Assembly (NCBI GenBank): GCA_021205255.1
Contig: JAJPXW010000367.1
Span: forward strand, 1-7,418
Direction of reading: 5' to 3'
From: Burkholderiales bacterium
GTDB taxonomy: Bacteria; Pseudomonadota; Gammaproteobacteria; Burkholderiales; Burkholderiaceae_F
Length of the DNA stretch: 7,418 bases
The position numbers and the translations under genes were made by a program. The notes beneath the pieces are model-generated. The model was not told the origin of the DNA. It was given only the letters and a program-made list of their open reading frames with translations, and made no database searches. Shown piece by piece: positions 1 through 4,922 of the stretch; the stretch's first letter is position 1, and the number at the start of each line of letters is the position of its first letter.

Positions 1-51
1 GAGACGCAGCCAATCTATGAAAAAATTAGAAAGCAGATTTCCAAAAAATAA
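1..51 (+). CDS. Possible 3' end of an unidentified upstream gene
   Basis: Reading from base 1 gives 16 sense codons (ETQPIYEKIRKQISKK) and then TAA at 49-51. The charged, lysine-rich ending looks like a normal protein C-terminus and the downstream 200 bases are non-coding, so this may be the tail of the preceding gene. A second frame (2-82) is also open, so the assignment is uncertain. Too little is present to name a family. Confidence 0.3.
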   Translation, partial: ETQPIYEKIRKQISKK

Positions 52-168
52 TTTCCAGCCTTACCCTATTCCTTGTTGCTAATGCAGTTCTTAATGCTCT
101 AGGTTGGGATAAGTGTGTCCAGAGCCAGTCGACAAAGAAATAAAGCTAAGCTTGTTTGTTTTGGTGAC

Positions 169-196
169 TAAGCTCGCTTCCGTTTTGAGCGCCTTA
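169..196 (+). other. Imperfect hairpin in the phosphatase leader
   Basis: TAAG (169-172) pairs with CTTA (193-196) and CGCT (175-178) pairs with AGCG (188-191) around a 9-base loop, with a small internal bulge. No T-tract follows, so it is not a standard terminator. The rest of the 52-265 spacer holds no gene I can support. A weak promoter-like pair (TTGCGC at 214-219, TATCGT at 235-240, spacing 15) lies just upstream of the phosphatase but is not convincing. Confidence 0.2.
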
Positions 197-265
197 AATC
201 GGAGGCTTTCCAATTGCGCAAGCTTACAAGGTGTTATCGTTTAATGGAATTACCGGAAGACTTCC

Positions 266-1444
266 ATGAACAAGAAACCACTTTTAGCCGCTTGCTTGAT
301 CGTTTTGACTGCCGCTGCTTTTGCTGCCGAACCTGAATTTTCAGAGAAAAAGCCCCAAGAGGAACTACAAAAAGTAGTTGTTCTCGCTAGACACGGGGTG
401 CGTTCTCCAATCCAGAATGCGGAACAACTTAAGGAGATATCTCCAAAACCTTGGCCTGACTGGGGCGTACCACCGGCATATTTAACTCCGCGTGGATTCC
501 ATCTAGTTAAACAAACCTGGGAGCAAAACAAAATACATTCGCCAGCCTTTTCTAACGAAGGCTGCCCTAAGAAAGGGGAAGTACAGGTAGTGGCCGATAA
601 CGACCAGAGATGTACAAAGTCGGCCGAAGCTCTTATTGAAGGGTTGTATCCAGGTTGCGGCATCACTGTCGAGCATACGGATAAAAAGTATTCTTCTCTC
701 TTTTCTCCTCTGAGAGCAGGAGTTTGCGAAATTAAAGAGCCCGATGAACTTGCTAAGAAACTTACTGCGAAAACCGCTGATGTTTCGAGGATGTACTACG
801 AAGAAATAAAAATGCTAGGGGACGTTGCCGATAACGATTTCTTTAGCGAACTTAAAGGAGTAGTGACAAAAACCAGCGCTCAACTAAAAGGTAAGCTCTA
901 TAAAGCGGCTCAATTTACTGAGATTCTCAATTTAGAGTGGGCAGAGTGGCCCGATAAGATTCCTGGCTGGGAAATGATGCCCTGGTGGAGAATCGAAAAA
1001 GCGTTTCTGCTGAGAGTCAAGCTTTTTAGTATTGTCGAGCGCGATGTGGAATATGCGCGCTACAGAGGCTCGGCCATGGCCAAGAGAATTATGGATACGC
1101 TTTCGGCCACTGACGGTCCAAAATATACTTTCATCGTGGGTCACGACACTAATATTGCCAACATTAGTGCATTGTTCGATCTCACTTGGAAAATGGTCGA
1201 TAGGGCAGAGGATGAATGTGCTCTAGGAGGCTATATCACTTTTGAAAAGTGGCTGATTGACGGTCGTCCTATGTTAAGAATCTTCTATTCGGCTCTTCGT
1301 CCTATTCAGGTGCATATGGAAAATGTGACGGAGCCACCTGAAACGGTCAGCCTTACTAGAAGAGAAGTCGATTTCGAAGCATGGAAGATGATTTTCAAAA
1401 ATCGGCTTGCAAGTGCTTGCATACCTAAAGACTTAAACTACTAA
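266..1444 (+). CDS. Periplasmic histidine acid phosphatase, AppA/Agp (phytase / glucose-1-phosphatase) type
   Basis: This is a secreted phosphomonoesterase of histidine phosphatase clade 2, which forms a phosphohistidine intermediate and releases phosphate from sugar phosphates or phytate in the periplasm. Seen: a Sec signal peptide (MNKK, hydrophobic core, AFA-AEP cleavage near residue 20); the catalytic motif RHGVRSP at 42-48, with His43 as predicted nucleophile; Arg115 in DNDQRCTKS, matching the phosphate-binding Arg of AppA; and the proton-donor HD at 293-294 in GHDTNIANI. Cysteines at 100, 131, 154 and 384 fit AppA-like disulfides. At 392 aa it is slightly shorter than E. coli AppA (432 aa). 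The HDTN form and the Ala-Cys near the C-terminus look closer to AppA than to Agp, but the natural substrate cannot be fixed by eye. The ATG follows GGAAGA (255-260) at 5 bases. The gene appears monocistronic, closed by a terminator. Confidence 0.9.
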   Translation: MNKKPLLAACLIVLTAAAFAAEPEFSEKKPQEELQKVVVLARHGVRSPIQNAEQLKEISPKPWPDWGVPPAYLTPRGFHLVKQTWEQNKIHSPAFSNEGCPKKGEVQVVADNDQRCTKSAEALIEGLYPGCGITVEHTDKKYSSLFSPLRAGVCEIKEPDELAKKLTAKTADVSRMYYEEIKMLGDVADNDFFSELKGVVTKTSAQLKGKLYKAAQFTEILNLEWAEWPDKIPGWEMMPWWRIEKAFLLRVKLFSIVERDVEYARYRGSAMAKRIMDTLSATDGPKYTFIVGHDTNIANISALFDLTWKMVDRAEDECALGGYITFEKWLIDGRPMLRIFYSALRPIQVHMENVTEPPETVSLTRREVDFEAWKMIFKNRLASACIPKDLNY

Positions 1445-1511
1445 GATACTTTCCTCAACAGCTCGTATTAAATATAACTGAACACTTCAAATACATAGAA
1501 AATCGATTTTG

Positions 1512-1542
1512 AAATGGCCGTCCATCAAAGGACGGCCGTTTT
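1512..1542 (+). terminator. Intrinsic terminator after the phosphatase gene
   Basis: GGCCGTCC (1516-1523) and GGACGGCC (1530-1537) form a perfect 8-bp GC-rich stem with loop ATCAAA. A T-G pair and an AAA/TTT extension (1512-1514 with 1539-1541) lengthen it, and a short T-run follows. The hairpin starts about 70 bases after the phosphatase stop. The A-rich left flank could let it work weakly on the other strand too. Confidence 0.9.
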
Positions 1543-1779
1543 GCAACCGGAATTATTTAGCGACTTTTCTTAAATCGAGCCAAAATGCTAATTGGTTCCT
1601 CAGTAACACTTACGTTTCAAAATGGTATCAGTAGTTTTTCGGAGGGGAAATCTCCAATTGCTACTAATTTCCTAGCCTAAAAAGATAAATAAAGTTTTGA
1701 GTAAAGGCTACTTTAAGCTTTTTCCTCTTAAATATATAACCTCAAAATCGAGCAATTCCTTTCTATTTCAATAGTTTCA
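1543..1779. other. AT-rich intergenic spacer, no gene supported
   Basis: This stretch between the phosphatase terminator and the feo operator has many stops in all frames. The only notable items are a 9-bp direct repeat AAATCGAGC (1572-1580 and 1745-1753) and a distant complementary pair TAGCCT/AGGCTA (about 1674-1711). Neither resembles a known RNA or element. A 31-codon ATG frame at 1585-1680 lacks a ribosome binding site. Confidence 0.5.
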
Positions 1780-1807
1780 AATAGTAATAGGAATGATTCT
1801 CATTTGC
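1780..1807 (+). promoter_or_regulatory. Fur-type operator (ferric uptake regulator box)
   Basis: AATGATTCTCATT (1792-1804) is a perfect AATGA/TCATT inverted repeat that matches 11 of 13 bases of the core of the classical Fur consensus (AATGATAATCATT). Upstream, AATAGT (1780-1785) and AATAGG (1786-1791) continue the array in 6-bp phase, as in extended Fur sites made of hexamers. It overlaps the candidate -35 of the feo promoter and precedes iron-uptake genes, so Fe2+-Fur repression is the natural inference. Confidence 0.75.
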
Positions 1808-1824
1808 TTGAAAAAGAGTAAGAT
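1797..1824 (+). promoter_or_regulatory. Candidate sigma-70 promoter of the feo operon
   Basis: The -35 is TTCTCA (1797-1802, 4 of 6 to consensus). After 16 bases comes a -10 of TAAGAT (1819-1824). The -35 lies inside the Fur-like palindrome, so bound Fur would block polymerase. Transcription would begin about 20 bases before the feoA1 ATG. Confidence 0.5.
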
Positions 1825-1853
1825 TGCGCCAATGAGATTATGAGGTACTAGAC

Positions 1854-2099
1854 ATGTCGCAAGAAAGAAGGCATTGCCATTTGTCGCAGTTGCCAGTAGG
1901 TGTTCCGGCAACCATTGCCAAATTTGGCGATCTTCCGGACAAAGAGATCCGTTCCTTAACGGATTTAGGTCTGGTTCGTGGAGCGACTGTGCAGGTACTT
2001 ACTGTCACGGAGGGTGGTCCGCTGCTGGTGGCCATTGCCGATGCGCGTATGGCTATTAACAGAGATGTGGCCGATCAAGTGAAGGTATTTATCAATTAG
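1854..2099 (+). CDS. feoA: FeoA-domain protein, first (divergent) copy
   Basis: This is a small cytosolic SH3-like protein of the FeoA family, the accessory partner of the ferrous iron transporter FeoB. Its 81 residues show the FeoA pattern: an LSQLPVG opening strand (10-16), a central DLGLVRGATVQV segment (37-48, equivalent to the usual LxxLGLxPGxxVxV), then GGPLLVAI (54-61) and a final MAINRDVADQVKV stretch (66-78). The N-terminus carries an unusual HCH cluster (7-9). It is clearly more diverged than the second feoA copy. The ATG is preceded by GAGG (1842-1845) at 8 bases and is the first gene after the Fur-type operator. The stop lies 13 bases before feoA2, so the two are co-transcribed. 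The exact role of a second FeoA is unknown. Confidence 0.88.
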   Translation: MSQERRHCHLSQLPVGVPATIAKFGDLPDKEIRSLTDLGLVRGATVQVLTVTEGGPLLVAIADARMAINRDVADQVKVFIN

Positions 2100-2112
2100 C
2101 TGAGAATTCACC

Positions 2113-2340
2113 ATGAAACTAAGAGATATGGCCCCGGGGGACAAGGGCCGGATCGTTTCCTTTAACAAAGGACTTCCAGAGTATCGCCGGCGTCTTTTTT
2201 CTTTGGGAGCTTTGCCCAATACCGAATTTGAAGTCACAAGAGTGGCCCCTTTAGGTGATCCAGTTGAAATAAAAGTGAGAGGGTCTTTTATTAGTGTTCG
2301 CAAAGGCGAGATCGACCTTCTTGAAGTAGAAAAGATTTAG
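2113..2340 (+). CDS. feoA: FeoA ferrous iron transport accessory protein, second (canonical) copy
   Basis: A 75-residue SH3-like FeoA, thought to bind and modulate the FeoB cytosolic domain. Seen: MKLRDMAPGDKGRIVSF at the start, YRRRLFSLGALPNTEFEV (24-41), a near-consensus VTRVAPLGDPVEIKVRG (41-57), and the SVRKGEIDLLEVE ending (61-73). This copy matches ordinary FeoA much better than feoA1. The ribosome binding site is weak (a purine stretch near 2101-2106), so translation may partly depend on coupling with feoA1. Its TAG stop overlaps the AGGA that serves as the feoB Shine-Dalgarno, with feoB starting 8 bases later, which is tight operon packing. No feoC-like gene is present. Confidence 0.93.
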   Translation: MKLRDMAPGDKGRIVSFNKGLPEYRRRLFSLGALPNTEFEVTRVAPLGDPVEIKVRGSFISVRKGEIDLLEVEKI

Positions 2341-2348
2341 GAACAGAA

Positions 2349-3602
2349 ATGGCGATAAAAAACACAATTGCCGTGGTCGGCAATCCCAATTGTGGAAAGA
2401 CAACGCTGTTTAATGCCCTAACCGGAGCAAAACAGACAGTTGGGAACTGGCCTGGCGTGACCGTGGAAAAAAAGAGCGGTTTTTTCCACATTAAGGATCG
2501 CAGCATTACGCTCGTAGATCTTCCAGGGGTCTATTCGCTGCAACCGACTTCCGCTTCCAGTGAAGACGAACGCGTGGCGCGCGACTATATTCTGGAAAAC
2601 GAAGCTGAATTAATTCTCAACATTGTTGACGCTAGCAATCTAGAAAGAAATCTGTATTTGACAGCTCAATTGCTGGAAATGCAGGTTCCTCTTGTCGTTG
2701 CCGTAAATATGCTAGACGTCGCCAAAGCCCACCAGATTGAAATAAATCTAGATGCTCTATCAAAAGGCTTAGGCTGTCCGGTTATTGGCATTGTTGCCGC
2801 TAAAGGAAAAGGCATAGCCGATTTATGCAACGCCATTGATGAGGAATTGGACAATTTAACTATTCCAAAGGATCCAATTACCTTTCCGGAAAATATTCAA
2901 AAAGCCATTGAAGCTATCGGCGCCGATCTTTCTCGCCAAGGCGTAGAGAAGGCCGATTGGTTCGCTGAGCAAATTTTAGAAGACGAATCCGCAGTGGCTT
3001 CCTATTTACAAGGAAAGGATCTCAGCAGAATAGACCTGACGGTTAAGAGCCTAGACCGTGAATACGATGGCGATTTGGATATGGTTATTGCCGACCGTCG
3101 CTATTCCTTTGTCTCCGATGTGGCTAAGAGCGCCATTATCCGCAAAGGCGAGGCGACGCAGACCATCACCGATAAAATCGATAGAGTCGTCCTCCACCGC
3201 TGGCTTGGTATTCCAATCTTTTTGGCCATCATGTACTTGATGTTCATTTTCTCCATAAAGATTGGTTCAGCATTTATTGATTTCTTTGATATTCTATTTG
3301 GAGCGATTTTTGTTACCGGTTTTGGAGAACTCCTGCAATCGATGGGTTCTCCAGATTGGTTAAAGACCATACTTGCCGATGGTGTAGGCGGCGGTATCCA
3401 GTGCGTATCCACTTTCATTCCAGTGATTGGATGTCTTTTCCTTGCTTTGTCTTTCCTGGAAGATTCAGGATACATGGCAAGAGCGGCTTTCGTTATGGAC
3501 CGCATGATGCGTGCTTTAGGGCTGCCAGGTAAATCCTTTGTGCCGTTAATCGTTGGCTTCGGTTGTGGTGTTCCACCCATTATGGCCACTAGAACCATGT
3601 AA
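2349..3602 (+). CDS. feoB: FeoB N-terminal part: G domain, helical domain and first Gate
   Basis: This 417-residue product would be made if the TAA terminates. Cytosolic G-protein motifs are intact: G1 GNPNCGKT (11-18), switch Thr38 in GVTVE, G3 DLPG (57-60), G4 NMLD (120-123), and a G5-like VAAKGKG (149-155). A helical GDI-like region follows (about 180-265, ending DRRYSFVSDVAKSAII). TM1 begins near DRVVLHRWLGIPIF (278-291). The first Gate segment has LEDSGYMARAAF (370-381) and GFGCGVPP (403-410) with conserved Cys406. It ends RTM just before the stop. Without the second half it lacks the remaining transmembrane helices and should not transport iron alone. The ATG is set by AGGA (2339-2342) at 6 bases. 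Confidence 0.85.
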   Translation: MAIKNTIAVVGNPNCGKTTLFNALTGAKQTVGNWPGVTVEKKSGFFHIKDRSITLVDLPGVYSLQPTSASSEDERVARDYILENEAELILNIVDASNLERNLYLTAQLLEMQVPLVVAVNMLDVAKAHQIEINLDALSKGLGCPVIGIVAAKGKGIADLCNAIDEELDNLTIPKDPITFPENIQKAIEAIGADLSRQGVEKADWFAEQILEDESAVASYLQGKDLSRIDLTVKSLDREYDGDLDMVIADRRYSFVSDVAKSAIIRKGEATQTITDKIDRVVLHRWLGIPIFLAIMYLMFIFSIKIGSAFIDFFDILFGAIFVTGFGELLQSMGSPDWLKTILADGVGGGIQCVSTFIPVIGCLFLALSFLEDSGYMARAAFVMDRMMRALGLPGKSFVPLIVGFGCGVPPIMATRTM

Positions 3603-3612
3603 AAGAGAAGCG

Positions 3613-3628
3613 ACCGTATTACTACGGT
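3613..3628 (+). other. Small hairpin just after the feoB internal stop
   Basis: ACCGT (3613-3617) and ACGGT (3624-3628) form a 5-bp perfect stem with loop ATTACT, starting 10 bases after the TAA. It may be incidental. A weak stem at this distance would be compatible with a readthrough stimulator, but it is too short to argue that alone. Confidence 0.2.
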
Positions 3629-4730
3629 GTTAATGGCTCCGTTCATGAGCTGCGGCGCTCGACTGCCCGTCTACGTGCTGTTTGCAACAGCTTTCTGGCC
3701 AATGGGTGGACAAAACCTCGTCTTCTCTTTATATCTTATCGGAATTCTTATTGCAGTCTTGACAGGCTTTATTCTTAAAAGAACTGCGTTGGCTGGTGAA
3801 GCTAGTGCTTTTGTAATGGAAATTCCTCCATATCATTTGCCAACTTTCAAGAACTTGATGCTTCGTACGTGGGATCGCCTGAAAGGATTTATTTTCCGTG
3901 CAGGTAAAGTGATAGTTCTCATCGTTGCGCTTCTCGGTGTTTTGAACTCCATGGGAACAGACGGCACGTTCGGTCATAAAGACACTGAGGAATCTGTTCT
4001 TTCCCAGATCGGCATGGCAATTGTCCCGGTCTTTAAGCCAATGGGTATTTCCGAAGAGAACTGGCCGGCGGCTGTGGGCGTTTTCTCCGGCGTGTTGGCT
4101 AAAGAAGCGGTGGTTGGTAGCCTGAACTCGCTCTATAGCGGCATGGCTGGCGACACTGTCGAAAAAGAAGCTCTTGGTGATCCAGCAGCTACGATTCTTG
4201 AAGATGCTAAGGAAGCTGAGGAAGAAGAAGGATTCGATCTTAAGAAATCCTTTGAAGAGGCAGTAGCCAGCATCGGTAAGAATTTTGGCGAAATCGGTGC
4301 ATTCTTTACTGATCCACTAGGCGTAAAAGTCGATAGCGACCTCTCTAACGTTGAAGAACAAGCCGAAGAGCAGGAAGTTACTACTGGCACGATTGCCGCA
4401 ATGAGTAAGCTTTACGACGGCGAGCTTGGTGCATTTGCCTACTTGCTGATGGTTCTGCTCTATCTACCATGTGGAGCTTCCATGGGTGCGATCTACAGAG
4501 AAGTTGGAATTCGCTGGATGCTCTTTGCTGGTCTATGGACAACCTCGATTGGATATTGTGCAGCAACACTTGTTTACCAAATCGGAACCTTTAATGCACA
4601 TCCAACTTATTCGACTACTTGCATCATTATTTGCGTAGCCATCCTAAGTGCGATTATTTATGGCTTAAGGCGCGCAGGAAAAAAGGCTGATGAGGGACTA
4701 AGGCCAGTCCCGGTTCACACACGCCTTTAA
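3627..4730 (+). CDS. feoB: FeoB C-terminal part: FeoB_C and second Gate region
   Basis: This is the same frame downstream of the TAA. The possible restart codons (GTG 3627, ATG 3633) have no well-placed Shine-Dalgarno; the nearest purine run (3601-3610) is about 16 bases or more away. Conserved FeoB features are MAPFMSCGARLPVY near its start with a Cys, EIPPYHLPTFKNL (65-77), RTWDRLKGFI..RAGKVI (80-96), LAKEAVVGSLNSLYS (157-171), and YLPCGASMGAIYRE (279-292) with a second conserved Cys. Between residues 172 and 255 lies an acidic stretch like that of long proteobacterial FeoB. The ending (HPTYS, then a last helix) resembles E. coli FeoB but lacks the Cys-rich tail. It would be independent only if translation restarts or the stop is read through. 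The reading is well conserved; its expression is doubtful. Confidence 0.65.
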   Translation: MLMAPFMSCGARLPVYVLFATAFWPMGGQNLVFSLYLIGILIAVLTGFILKRTALAGEASAFVMEIPPYHLPTFKNLMLRTWDRLKGFIFRAGKVIVLIVALLGVLNSMGTDGTFGHKDTEESVLSQIGMAIVPVFKPMGISEENWPAAVGVFSGVLAKEAVVGSLNSLYSGMAGDTVEKEALGDPAATILEDAKEAEEEEGFDLKKSFEEAVASIGKNFGEIGAFFTDPLGVKVDSDLSNVEEQAEEQEVTTGTIAAMSKLYDGELGAFAYLLMVLLYLPCGASMGAIYREVGIRWMLFAGLWTTSIGYCAATLVYQIGTFNAHPTYSTTCIIICVAILSAIIYGLRRAGKKADEGLRPVPVHTRL

Positions 4731-4750
4731 TAGATAATTTTTTACGGCCT

Positions 4751-4789
4751 TTAGACCTGTTCCAGACTTTGGCGCAGGTCTAATTTTTT
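4751..4789 (+). terminator. Intrinsic terminator of the feo operon
   Basis: TTAGACCTG (4751-4759) pairs perfectly with CAGGTCTAA (4775-4783) around a 15-base loop, followed by TTTTTT (4784-4789). It begins about 20 bases after the feoB C-terminal stop and separates the iron operon from the flavoprotein gene. Confidence 0.85.
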
Positions 4790-4801
4790 GCTTAAAAGTT
4801 A

Positions 4802-4822
4802 CTGTTTTTATGGGAAAAACAG
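4802..4822. repeat. Perfect inverted repeat, upstream member
   Basis: CTGTTTTT (4802-4809), loop ATGGG, AAAAACAG (4815-4822): an 8-bp perfect inverted repeat. It lies 13 bases after the feo terminator T-tract and about 30 bases before the flavoprotein -35. There is no T-tract downstream, so it is more likely an operator or incidental than a terminator. Confidence 0.4.
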
Positions 4823-4832
4823 AAGCGTGTGG

Positions 4833-4850
4833 GTAAGCACTAATGCTTAC
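4833..4850. promoter_or_regulatory. Perfect inverted repeat abutting the flavoprotein promoter (candidate operator)
   Basis: GTAAGCA (4833-4839), CTAA spacer, TGCTTAC (4844-4850): an 18-base dyad. Its last base is the first base of the predicted -35, and its centre lies about 43 bases before the expected transcription start. That position suits an activator touching polymerase, or a repressor covering the -35. It matches neither an FNR (TTGAT-N4-ATCAA) nor a CRP site. The cognate regulator is not in the window. Confidence 0.5.
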
Positions 4851-4878
4851 TTACAAGCCTTGAATACTGCACTATACT
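4850..4878 (+). promoter_or_regulatory. Candidate sigma-70 promoter of the flavoprotein gene
   Basis: The -35 is CTTACA (4850-4855, 4 of 6), then a 17-base spacer, then a -10 of TATACT (4873-4878, 5 of 6). The expected start near 4885 gives a leader of roughly 38 bases ending in AAGGAG. The strong -10 and ideal spacing fit a well-expressed gene. Confidence 0.6.
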
Positions 4879-4922
4879 CTCACCGATTTTTAACCACACA
4901 TCCCAGTTTTAAGGAGACAAGT

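Larger units (their letters stand above)
2349..4730 (+). pseudogene. feoB: feoB locus, full-length ferrous iron transporter gene with one in-frame TAA
   Basis: Read through the TAA at 3600-3602, this frame gives a complete FeoB of about 793 positions, the usual size for proteobacterial FeoB (E. coli about 773). It couples a GTPase-like cytosolic domain to an inner-membrane Fe2+ channel. The two halves are in the same frame, and no other stop or frameshift occurs. The stop falls at codon 418, directly after GFGCGVPP-IMATRT. Many homologs have Glu or Asp here, as in E. coli RT-L-D. A single T-to-G change at 3600 would give Glu; swapping 3599-3600 would give the even more family-like Ile-Glu. 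The codons after the stop (KRSDRITTV) still match the family (xxRDRLxTI). The gene may be freshly inactivated, misread, read through, or made as two chains. It is listed as a pseudogene only provisionally. Confidence 0.7.

Noticed and set aside
135..162. AAGC-TAA-GCTT followed by GTTTGTTTT as a terminator
   Set aside because: The stem is only 4 bp with a 3-base loop and the T-run is broken.
1499..1510. 12-bp palindrome AAAATCGATTTT just before the phosphatase terminator
   Set aside because: AT-rich palindromes of this size arise easily, and no promoter or site context supports it.
1585..1680. 31-codon ATG frame in the spacer before feo
   Set aside because: No Shine-Dalgarno, no recognisable motif, and it lies in AT-rich sequence dense with stops.
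3600..3602. Selenocysteine or pyrrolysine recoding at the feoB stop
   Set aside because: The codon is TAA, while Sec uses TGA and Pyl uses TAG. The aligned residue in the family is acidic, not Cys or Lys.
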